DNA of 5,224 nucleotides from contig JAITAH010000241.1 of the NCBI GenBank assembly GCA_031284225.1, forward strand, positions 1 to 5,224, read 5' to 3'. Each line of letters starts with the position of its first letter. Position 1 is the first letter of the stretch. Positions 1 to 5,224 of the stretch are shown here, one piece after another. The notes beneath the pieces were generated by a model, which saw only the letters and a list, made by a program, of their open reading frames with translations, was not told the DNA's origin and did not search any database. Both the position numbers and the translations under genes were made by a program. This stretch comes from Dysgonamonadaceae bacterium. Lineage in GTDB: Bacteria; Bacteroidota; Bacteroidia; Bacteroidales; Azobacteroidaceae.

Positions 1-379
1 CGAAATAGACGATGAATACGGCTGCGGTGAACGTCAGGACGAGCGTCAGCTCTCGACAGAAGCGGCGGCGTTCCATCCACTGCACGTTGAGCAGCGAAAT
101 AAGCGCCCAGGTGAACAGGAAGGCTTGCGAGAAAGCGATAGCGAGCGTTACCATCTGTGTCAGAGGGATAATATCGTTTCCAACATTGCGACACACATAT
201 TCCACGACATTGACGGAGGCAAAAAACAGGTAAGCGCAAGCCATCATTATCCGCGTCTTGCGGTAACTTTCAAGCAAAGGTTTGCCGGGTACGGAAATAA
301 ACAGAAAACATACCCCGCCAATCAGTAGCAGACTGCCGGTTACGTAAATGGATATTATATCGTACAATAAGTGAATCAT
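1..379 (-). CDS. Partial multi-pass membrane protein, probably N-terminus of a membrane-anchored AraC-type regulator
   Basis: This reading frame stays open from an ATG at 379-377 to the left edge, giving 126 residues and no stop, so the gene is truncated by the window. A TAA lies in frame two codons upstream, so 379 is the earliest possible start. The protein begins MIHLLYDIIS and has four hydrophobic stretches at about residues 10-30, 44-62, 71-97 and 110-126, separated by short basic loops (SYRKTR near 38-43, ERRR near 103-106). That pattern, with an Arg/Tyr-rich first loop, resembles the N-terminal membrane half of Bacteroidetes transcriptional regulators that carry a C-terminal AraC helix-turn-helix. 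The DNA-binding part would lie outside the window, so this identity is inference. It starts 27 bp after recG with no clear hairpin between, so read-through from the recG operon is possible. Alternatives are an uncharacterised membrane protein or a sensor with another output domain. Confidence 0.6.
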   Translation of the reverse strand, partial: MIHLLYDIISIYVTGSLLLIGGVCFLFISVPGKPLLESYRKTRIMMACAYLFFASVNVVEYVCRNVGNDIIPLTQMVTLAIAFSQAFLFTWALISLLNVQWMERRRFCRELTLVLTFTAAVFIVYF

Positions 380-406
380 CGTTTAAGGGAACTTGCGAAA
401 GGGAAA

Positions 407-2503
407 TTAACTAATCATAAACCACCCCACCTGCCGCTGACGGTTCTGTTTGTCGAGTTGCTGTTTCAAAATTGCATTTTTCGGCGTTTCCAGCATCGGA
501 TCTTCGTTCAGAATATCGCGGGCTAAATCGCGAGCCTGGCTTAAAATTTGTCCGTCGCGCGATAAATCGGCAATCTTCAAGTCGAAAGCAATCCCGCTTT
601 GTTGCGTACCGTCGATATCGCCGGGGCCGCGCAATTTCAGATCTTCTTCGGCAATCAGAAAGCCGTCGTTGGTTTCGGTCATGATGGCGAGGCGACGGCG
701 GGTATTTTCCGACAATTCGTAACGGGTAATCAAGATACATAACGACTGATCGGCGCCGCGCCCTACCCTCCCCCGAAGCTGATGCAGTTGGGAAAGGCCA
801 AACCGCTCGGCATTTTCGATAATCATCACCGTGGCGTTCGGAACGTTTACTCCGACTTCTATCACCGTAGTAGCCACCATAATCTGCGTTTCGCCGGAAA
901 CGAATCGCTGCATTTCGGCTTCCTTATCGGCCGCTTTCATTTTGCCGTGCACCATGCAGACCTTGTATTCGGGATAAATTTCACGAATCGTTTCAAACCC
1001 TTCGGTCAGGTTTTTCAGATCCATCGTTTCGCTTTCCTCAATCAACGGATAAACGATATAGACCTGACGGCCGGCCTGCAACTGTTTGCGAACGGATTCA
1101 TACAGATCTTTCCGTTTCTCGCTATACAGATGGTAAGTTTTCACCGGTTTCCGTCCGGGCGGCAATTCGTCGATCACCGAAACGTCGAGGTCGCCATACG
1201 CCGTCATGGCCAATGTGCGGGGAATAGGCGTAGCCGTCATCACCAATACGTGCGGCGGAACGGTGTTTTTCTTCCACAATTTTGCCCGTTGCGCCACGCC
1301 GAAACGATGTTGTTCGTCCACGACAACCAATCCCAAGTTTTTAAATTCCACCGTATCTTCGATCAACGCATGAGTGCCGATTAAAATCTGTATTTCGCCG
1401 TTTTGTATGCGGGGAAGCATCGTTTCCCGCTGTTTTTTCCGGGTCGAACCCGTTAAGAGAGCGACTTCGATACCCAATCCGGCAAGCAGCTGGCAGATAG
1501 TTTCATAATGCTGGGTGGCAAGAATTTCTGTCGGCGCCATAATCGCCCCCTGAAACCCGTTATCCAACGCTAACAGCAGAGACAGAAGCGCCACCAGCGT
1601 TTTTCCGCTGCCTACATCGCCCTGCAACAAACGATTCATCTGTTTACCGGTATTCGTATCTTGGCGGATTTCACGGACAACCCGTTTTTGCGCATTCGTC
1701 AATGCAAAGGGAAGGTTGCGGTGGTAAAAATGATTGAAATAATCGCCGACCCGCGTAAACAGCCATCCGCCCAGGCGTTTCTCGCGATATTTGATAACCT
1801 GCAAGATATGGAGTTGCAGATAAAACAGTTCTTCAAACTTCAGGCGATATTGCGCTTTCCGCAATCCGTCGGCCGATTTGGGGAAATGGATGTTCCGGAT
1901 GGCCTCATCGAGGGAAATAATATACGTTTTATCTATTACTTCCTGACTTAATGTTTCCGGCAAAGGGGCTGGAACGTTTTCCAATATCCGCACAATGATT
2001 TTCTGCAAGGCACGGGAATGGAGAAAAGCGTTTTTCATCCGTTCGGTCGTATTGTACTGTCCCTGTACGCCGACTTCCCCTTCGTAGAATTTGTCTTCCT
2101 TTTCCAATTCGGGATGGGCGATATTGATGCGACGCCCGAACAAAGTCGGTTTGCCGAACAGGATGTATTCGACTCCCGGCTTATACATTTCAGGAATTTG
2201 TTTCAACATTCGGAACCAAACCAGATCGATAGCCCCTGTATCGTCGTAAAAGGTGGCCGTTAACCGGCGACTGCTGCCCTCGCCCAACATTTCGAAACTC
2301 CGGATTTTCCCTTTCAATTGGATATAAGGCATATTGCCATCGATTTCCCGGACCTTGAAAATCTTGCTGCGGTCGATGTATTTGTAAGGAAAATAGTACA
2401 ACATATCTTCCCAGGAATGGACGCCGATTTCTTTCCTGAGTGTTTCCGCCTTTTTGGGGCCGACCCCCGGCAAATACATAATATCCTGATTGTCTATATC
2501 CAA
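407..2503 (-). CDS. recG: ATP-dependent DNA helicase RecG
   Basis: RecG is a cytoplasmic superfamily 2 helicase that regresses stalled replication forks and migrates branched DNA in recombination and repair. The 698-residue product matches the usual length of about 690. The N-terminus carries a helix-hairpin-helix-like LPGVGPKKAETL (11-22), followed by the wedge/OB-fold region (about 55-135). Helicase motifs are intact: Q-type region around Q272, Walker A GDVGSGKT (295-302), PTEILA (324-329), the RecG-type box DEQH (396-399), TATPIPR (423-429), TTVIEVGVNVPNA (545-557) and QLRGRVGRG (575-583). The RecG-specific LKLRGPGDIDGTQQSG follows at 622-637. The longest frame begins with TTG at 2503-2501, because a TAA sits in frame two codons upstream. 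An ATG at 2479 (residue 9) is the alternative and would leave only two residues before LPGVGP. The TTG start lies 11 bp after the ispD stop, which suggests co-transcription. No frameshift or missing motif is seen. Confidence 0.97.
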   Translation of the reverse strand: MDIDNQDIMYLPGVGPKKAETLRKEIGVHSWEDMLYYFPYKYIDRSKIFKVREIDGNMPYIQLKGKIRSFEMLGEGSSRRLTATFYDDTGAIDLVWFRMLKQIPEMYKPGVEYILFGKPTLFGRRINIAHPELEKEDKFYEGEVGVQGQYNTTERMKNAFLHSRALQKIIVRILENVPAPLPETLSQEVIDKTYIISLDEAIRNIHFPKSADGLRKAQYRLKFEELFYLQLHILQVIKYREKRLGGWLFTRVGDYFNHFYHRNLPFALTNAQKRVVREIRQDTNTGKQMNRLLQGDVGSGKTLVALLSLLLALDNGFQGAIMAPTEILATQHYETICQLLAGLGIEVALLTGSTRKKQRETMLPRIQNGEIQILIGTHALIEDTVEFKNLGLVVVDEQHRFGVAQRAKLWKKNTVPPHVLVMTATPIPRTLAMTAYGDLDVSVIDELPPGRKPVKTYHLYSEKRKDLYESVRKQLQAGRQVYIVYPLIEESETMDLKNLTEGFETIREIYPEYKVCMVHGKMKAADKEAEMQRFVSGETQIMVATTVIEVGVNVPNATVMIIENAERFGLSQLHQLRGRVGRGADQSLCILITRYELSENTRRRLAIMTETNDGFLIAEEDLKLRGPGDIDGTQQSGIAFDLKIADLSRDGQILSQARDLARDILNEDPMLETPKNAILKQQLDKQNRQRQVGWFMIS

Positions 2504-2514
2504 TGCTTACTCAT

Positions 2515-3192
2515 TCACCGTTGATTCAGTATCGCTTCCGCCATAATTATATCCATCGGCGTAGTAATTTTTATATTTTCGCGCCGTCCTTCTACCATGA
2601 TCGGTTTGCACAGTCGCCGCGATTCGACGACGGAAACATCATCTGTAAATTTTTCGGAATATTCCGTCTGATAAGCATGAATTAATATCCGCGATAAGAA
2701 CACCTGGGGCGTTTGCACCAGCCGGAACGTGGATCGATCCATGATTTTACTGTTGCCTCCTATCATCACCCTTCGCAAGGTATCGACTACGGGAATGGCC
2801 GGAAATGCGCCTTTTTTCTCTGCGGCCGCACGGAACAGCGTATCCAGCAAATCCTCGTCGATGATCGGACGAACGCCATCATGCACGGCTACCAGCGCAT
2901 CGCCATATATCTGGTCCAGGCCGTTTCGCACCGAATGAAACCGGGTTTTTCCGCCATCGACCACCAGATGAGGGACGATAAAATCATGTTCCCTGCACAG
3001 ATTTTGCCAATATTCCCTTCGTTCGGGCGCCAATACTAGAATAATTTGCAGGCAAGGATCGTAGTTATAAAACGCCATCAGCGTGTGCATTAAAACCGGT
3101 TTTCCTTGCAAAAGAAGATAAGGCTTAGGAATATCCATTCCCATACGCGAACCGTTTCCGGCAGCTACAATTATAGCATACTTTCTCATCAT
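2515..3192 (-). CDS. ispD: 2-C-methyl-D-erythritol 4-phosphate cytidylyltransferase
   Basis: IspD transfers CMP from CTP to 2-C-methyl-D-erythritol 4-phosphate, giving CDP-methylerythritol in the MEP route to isoprenoid precursors; it is a cytoplasmic homodimer in studied species. The 225-residue length is typical. Visible signatures are the nucleotide-binding loop AAGNGSRMG (10-18) with R16, then IPKPY (21-25) with K23. These align with the catalytic Arg and Lys near residues 20 and 27 of the E. coli enzyme. VHDGVRP (103-109), TDDVSVVE (183-190) and VEGRRENIKIT (200-210), with the substrate-contacting Lys at 208, complete the set. The residue after K23 is Pro, where the family normally has Gln (PKQ). 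Two adjacent ATGs (3192 and 3189) are possible starts. The first overlaps the xseB stop by 4 bp (ATGA) and the second by 1 bp, so either implies translational coupling. recG follows after 11 bp. Confidence 0.96.
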   Translation of the reverse strand: MMRKYAIIVAAGNGSRMGMDIPKPYLLLQGKPVLMHTLMAFYNYDPCLQIILVLAPERREYWQNLCREHDFIVPHLVVDGGKTRFHSVRNGLDQIYGDALVAVHDGVRPIIDEDLLDTLFRAAAEKKGAFPAIPVVDTLRRVMIGGNSKIMDRSTFRLVQTPQVFLSRILIHAYQTEYSEKFTDDVSVVESRRLCKPIMVEGRRENIKITTPMDIIMAEAILNQR

Positions 3193-3392
3193 TGCATATT
3201 TTGTATGATTTTCTGAGTTTCTTCACTCACTTTATATAATTTCTCTTTACAGATTTTCAACAAACCGGCAGCTTCTTTCAGCACAGATCCCAATTCGTCC
3301 ACATCCAATTTATCCTCTTCAATAAGGTCCCGTATCTCCTGTAAGCGGATAAAAGATTCTTTATAAGACATTTCCTTTTTAGCCATGATCAT
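3189..3392 (-). CDS. xseB: Exodeoxyribonuclease VII small subunit
   Basis: XseB is the small helical subunit of exonuclease VII, which degrades single-stranded DNA from both ends in repair; several copies bind each large subunit XseA. The 67-residue frame has the small-subunit pattern: SYKESFIRLQEI (9-20), a short acidic turn IEEDKLDVDEL (24-34) before the second helix, then LLKICKEKLYKVSEE (44-58), corresponding to the family's conserved L..C...L....E helix. The longest frame starts at ATG 3392 (MIM). The ATG at 3386, giving MAKKEMSY and 65 residues, resembles family N-termini better and may be the true start. It is the first gene of the minus-strand cluster, overlaps ispD by 4 bp and has its own upstream -7-like promoter element. 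xseA, often found directly upstream of xseB in bacteria, is not next to it; the neighbouring gene on that side is a divergent kinase. Confidence 0.88.
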   Translation of the reverse strand: MIMAKKEMSYKESFIRLQEIRDLIEEDKLDVDELGSVLKEAAGLLKICKEKLYKVSEETQKIIQNMQ

Positions 3393-3413
3393 ATTAACCT
3401 AAGATTGATACCA

Positions 3414-3421
3414 CAAAAATA
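3414..3421 (-). promoter_or_regulatory. Putative Bacteroidetes -7 promoter element for xseB-ispD-recG
   Basis: On the minus strand this reads TATTTTTG, an exact match to the TAnnTTTG -7 consensus known for the Bacteroidetes primary sigma factor. It lies 21 bp upstream of ATG 3392 (27 bp from ATG 3386), leaving a short leader. No convincing TTTG -33 element is visible at the expected distance, and the area is A/T rich, so a chance match is possible. Confidence 0.45.
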
Positions 3422-3435
3422 CTATTTTTTTTTCA

Positions 3436-3443
3436 TACCTTTG
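3436..3443 (+). promoter_or_regulatory. Putative Bacteroidetes -7 promoter element for the pyridoxamine kinase gene
   Basis: The plus strand reads TACCTTTG, matching the TAnnTTTG -7 consensus. It ends 31 bp before the kinase ATG, which places a start of transcription near 3450 with a leader of roughly 25 nt. TACCTTTG is a very common version of this box in Bacteroidales. No clear -33 TTTG is present; a T9 run (3425-3433) occupies the region just upstream. Confidence 0.55.
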
Positions 3444-3474
3444 CAGCCTGATTTAACTTTTAATATTAGGCAGA

Positions 3475-4326
3475 ATGAAAAATTTAAAAAGAGCGGCCGC
3501 TATTCACGACATTTCGGGATTCGGAAAGTGTTCATTAACTGTTGCTTTACCTATCCTTTCGGCGGCAGGTATCGAAACATCCGTACTTCCGACCGCCGTC
3601 TTATCTACTCACACGGGCGGATTTTCCAATTTCACTTATCGCGATTTAACGGACGACATAGCGCCGATTACCGCCCACTGGCAATCGCTCGGTATCCGGT
3701 TCGAGGCTATTTATACCGGTTTCCTCGGCTCGTTCGAGCAGCTGGATTTGGTAACCCGTTTCTTTGAAACGTTTAAAACGGAGGAAACAACGATTCTCGT
3801 CGATCCGGTCATGGCGGATAACGGGGAATTGTACAAGATATTCTCGCCGGCATTCCCTGCGGGGATGCGCAAATTGTGCGAAAAAGCCGATATTATTGTT
3901 CCCAACCTGACGGAAGCCGCACTCCTTGTCGGCGAAAAATACAATCCCGGCCCTTATACGGAAACTTATATCGAAGATTTATTGAAAAAATTGAGCGCCA
4001 TCGGCCCGAAGCGTATTGTTCTGACGGGCGTCTTCTTCAACGAGGAAGAACTGGGCGCCGCCACTTACGACGCTACGACCGGAGAAACGGCTTATACGTT
4101 CGAGAAACGCATTCCCGGCTATTACCACGGCACGGGCGATGTGTTTGGTTCCGCTCTGTTATCGGCGCTGATGAACGATTTCAGTTTGAACGAATCGGCG
4201 GCTATTGCCGTTCGGTTCACCACCGCGGCCATCCGGAAAACGGCGGCGGCGGGAACGGATATCCGGTTCGGGGTGAATTTTGAACAAAGTATCCCCGAAT
4301 TTTTGAAGGATTTGCGGTTGTTGTAA
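3475..4326 (+). CDS. Pyridoxamine/pyridoxal kinase (vitamin B6 salvage, PfkB/ribokinase superfamily)
   Basis: This 283-residue protein belongs to the pyridoxal kinase branch of the ribokinase superfamily and is expected to phosphorylate pyridoxamine, pyridoxal or pyridoxine at the 5' hydroxyl with ATP, in the cytoplasm, feeding pyridoxal 5'-phosphate salvage. The N-terminus HDISGFGKCSLTVALPIL (11-28) is the typical substrate-side motif, followed by LSTHTGGF (43-50). DPVMADNGELY (110-120) and PNLTEA (143-148) are conserved kinase segments. HGTGDVFGSAL (218-228) holds the GTGD anion-hole motif with the catalytic base Asp222. Length is normal for PdxK/PdxY enzymes. It resembles the subgroup usually named pyridoxamine kinase in Bacteroidetes and Firmicutes; because pdxK and pdxY cannot be separated here, no symbol is given. 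ATG 3475 is the only plausible start between the in-frame upstream TAA and the HDISGFG motif. It is monocistronic, divergent from xseB and convergent with the GSCFA gene. Confidence 0.92.
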   Translation: MKNLKRAAAIHDISGFGKCSLTVALPILSAAGIETSVLPTAVLSTHTGGFSNFTYRDLTDDIAPITAHWQSLGIRFEAIYTGFLGSFEQLDLVTRFFETFKTEETTILVDPVMADNGELYKIFSPAFPAGMRKLCEKADIIVPNLTEAALLVGEKYNPGPYTETYIEDLLKKLSAIGPKRIVLTGVFFNEEELGAATYDATTGETAYTFEKRIPGYYHGTGDVFGSALLSALMNDFSLNESAAIAVRFTTAAIRKTAAAGTDIRFGVNFEQSIPEFLKDLRLL

Positions 4327-4401
4327 GACGAAGCCGTTAAGTGAATCCGGAATTATTGTTATGAGCCATTGTAAACAATTGTGCAAATTTTAAGACATTT
4401 T
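4327..4401. other. Convergent intergenic gap, possible weak terminator
   Basis: This 75-bp A/T-rich gap separates the 3' ends of the kinase gene and the GSCFA gene. The only fold I can see is a small inverted repeat, ATTG-TAAA-CAAT, at 4368-4379, followed about 18 nt later by a T6 run at 4398-4403 that enters the GSCFA stop codon. The stem is only 4 bp and all but two pairs are A-T, and the T run is too far away for a classical intrinsic terminator. Termination is expected here from the convergent layout, but the site is not resolved. Confidence 0.25.
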
Positions 4402-5224
4402 TTATTTTGGCAGGTCTTCCACAATTTTCCGGTGATTCACATACCGGTATTTCTTTTCATAGTCTCGAATCGCATCCCGGGTGGATTTCTCAAAATACGC
4501 CTCTCCGAATTTTTCCCAAATATAGCTTACGGCTTGGGCATTGGGATGCGTCAAATCGTCGGCATAAAAGCGATAATCCCGCAAATCGTCCAGCAGCAAC
4601 TCGTAGGCGGGGAAATAACTGCAAGAGGCATTGGCCTGTATTAATTCGTTGACGGCTAATAATAAAACCGCTTTGCTTAACTGATTGGCCGTAGCGCCGT
4701 CCTTCCAGTGGCGAATCGGACTGACGGTAAACAGGATTTTTAAATCGGGATTCACCGTTTGGAGTTCCCGGATTAGACTGTTCCACAGATCGGTAATCTG
4801 CTCAACGGTCAGGCGGCTTTCTGCAAATTCCCGCGCCGGCCGTTTGTGGCAGTTGGAAACGACTTGCCCGGTGGAGAGCAGGCGATAGATATTCGCCGTC
4901 CCGAAAGTAATTATCAATAGTTGGGCTTGTCGCAAAAATTCCGACGAGCGAACGATGGCCGCATTCATTCCGGCTAAAACCGCCCGGCGGTCTTCGCCCG
5001 AAAACCGGCTGTGGTGCGAGAAACTGTGGTAAACGCCTTCGTGCAAAAATAAATCCGATTCCGTATAAACGTTCCGGATGATTAAATCCCGCAAGCCGTT
5101 GGCGACCGATACTGGATTATAGACGATTCCGAACGGGTTGACATCGACCGTAAACCCGCCTCGAAGCATCCGCTCCGAAATATTTTCCGCGAAACAGGAA
5201 CCGATCATCATCACTTTGTCTGAA
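4402..5224 (-). CDS. GSCFA-domain protein (predicted SGNH-like hydrolase), N-terminus cut by window
   Basis: GSCFA proteins (Pfam GSCFA family) are named for an N-terminal motif and are predicted members of the SGNH hydrolase clan; their substrate is not established. Here the motif appears as SDKVMMIGSCFAENI. The frame is open to the right edge: codons for Ser, Asp and Lys precede the GTG at 5214, so that GTG is internal and the real start lies beyond 5224. Numbering from the GTG, visible features are GSCFAENI (5-12), VNPFGIVYNP (25-34), ITFGTANIYR (102-111), TVSPIRHWKDG (163-173), NQLSKAVLLLAV (177-188) and YADDLTHPN (217-225), where the Asp and His could supply the catalytic pair of an SGNH enzyme. 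About 273 residues are present, and family members are usually a little over 300, so probably a few tens of residues are missing. The stop TAA is at 4404-4402. No signal peptide can be judged without the N-terminus. Confidence 0.9.
   Translation of the reverse strand, partial: SDKVMMIGSCFAENISERMLRGGFTVDVNPFGIVYNPVSVANGLRDLIIRNVYTESDLFLHEGVYHSFSHHSRFSGEDRRAVLAGMNAAIVRSSEFLRQAQLLIITFGTANIYRLLSTGQVVSNCHKRPAREFAESRLTVEQITDLWNSLIRELQTVNPDLKILFTVSPIRHWKDGATANQLSKAVLLLAVNELIQANASCSYFPAYELLLDDLRDYRFYADDLTHPNAQAVSYIWEKFGEAYFEKSTRDAIRDYEKKYRYVNHRKIVEDLPK

Noticed and set aside
12..328. Two short plus-strand open frames (73 and 67 codons) at the left edge
   Set aside because: They overlap the minus-strand membrane protein frame, which has coherent hydrophobic segments; the plus-strand products are low-complexity and unlike any family I know.
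782..1384. A 200-codon plus-strand open frame
   Set aside because: It lies wholly inside recG on the opposite strand. Its product is rich in His, Arg and Phe with no recognisable domain, while the recG frame carries all helicase motifs, so it is an antisense shadow.
2822..3500. Two GCGGCCGC sites (2822-2829 and 3493-3500) that might suggest cloning junctions
   Set aside because: Both fall within conserved coding sequence of ispD and the kinase with no break in either protein, so they are natural.
3876..4283. A 135-codon plus-strand open frame in a second frame of the kinase gene
   Set aside because: Its product is dominated by Arg and Gly, the usual result of reading a GC-rich gene out of frame, and the kinase frame is complete.
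4368..4403. Inverted repeat plus T run as an intrinsic terminator for the kinase gene
   Set aside because: The stem is only 4 bp and A/T rich, and the T run begins about 18 nt after it, so it is recorded only as a possible weak site within the intergenic entry.
1..5224. A hidden mobile element, CRISPR array, defence system or RNA gene
   Set aside because: Nearly all bases are accounted for by recognisable genes in intact frames. The gaps are 27, 11, 82 and 75 bp, with no spacer-repeat pattern, no terminal inverted repeats, and no tRNA-like folds.

Overview
The window looks like a chromosomal housekeeping segment from a member of the Bacteroidales (Parabacteroides/Tannerella-like at a guess). 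The reasons are the GSCFA-family protein, the Bacteroidetes-type pyridoxamine kinase, the ispD-recG pairing, a membrane protein resembling the N-terminus of Bacteroidetes membrane-anchored AraC regulators, the absence of clear Shine-Dalgarno sequences, and TAnnTTTG-type -7 promoter elements. Assignment below order level is not supported by the sequence alone.

Layout, left to right. Positions 1-379 hold the 5' part of a minus-strand gene for a multi-pass membrane protein, cut by the window edge. Positions 407-3392 hold a compact minus-strand cluster, read right to left: xseB (exonuclease VII small subunit), ispD (MEP-pathway cytidylyltransferase) and recG (branch-migration helicase). xseB and ispD overlap by 4 bp, ispD and recG are 11 bp apart, and the membrane gene follows recG after 27 bp, so all four could share a transcript. 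Positions 3393-3474 are a short divergent promoter region with a -7-like element on each strand around a T9 tract. Positions 3475-4326 hold a plus-strand pyridoxamine/pyridoxal kinase. Positions 4327-4401 are a short convergent intergenic gap, and 4402-5224 hold a minus-strand GSCFA-domain gene that runs off the right edge, so its N-terminus is missing.

Functionally the cluster mixes DNA repair and recombination (XseB, RecG) with isoprenoid precursor synthesis (IspD), a grouping that probably reflects shared basal expression rather than one pathway. The kinase belongs to vitamin B6 salvage. The GSCFA protein is a predicted SGNH-like hydrolase of unknown substrate. I see no mobile element, CRISPR array, RNA gene, phage gene or defence system. 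The points worth a second look are modest: xseB heading the operon without xseA, a TTG start for recG, an unusual Pro in the IspD nucleotide-binding loop, the compact divergent promoter, and the two edge-truncated genes.
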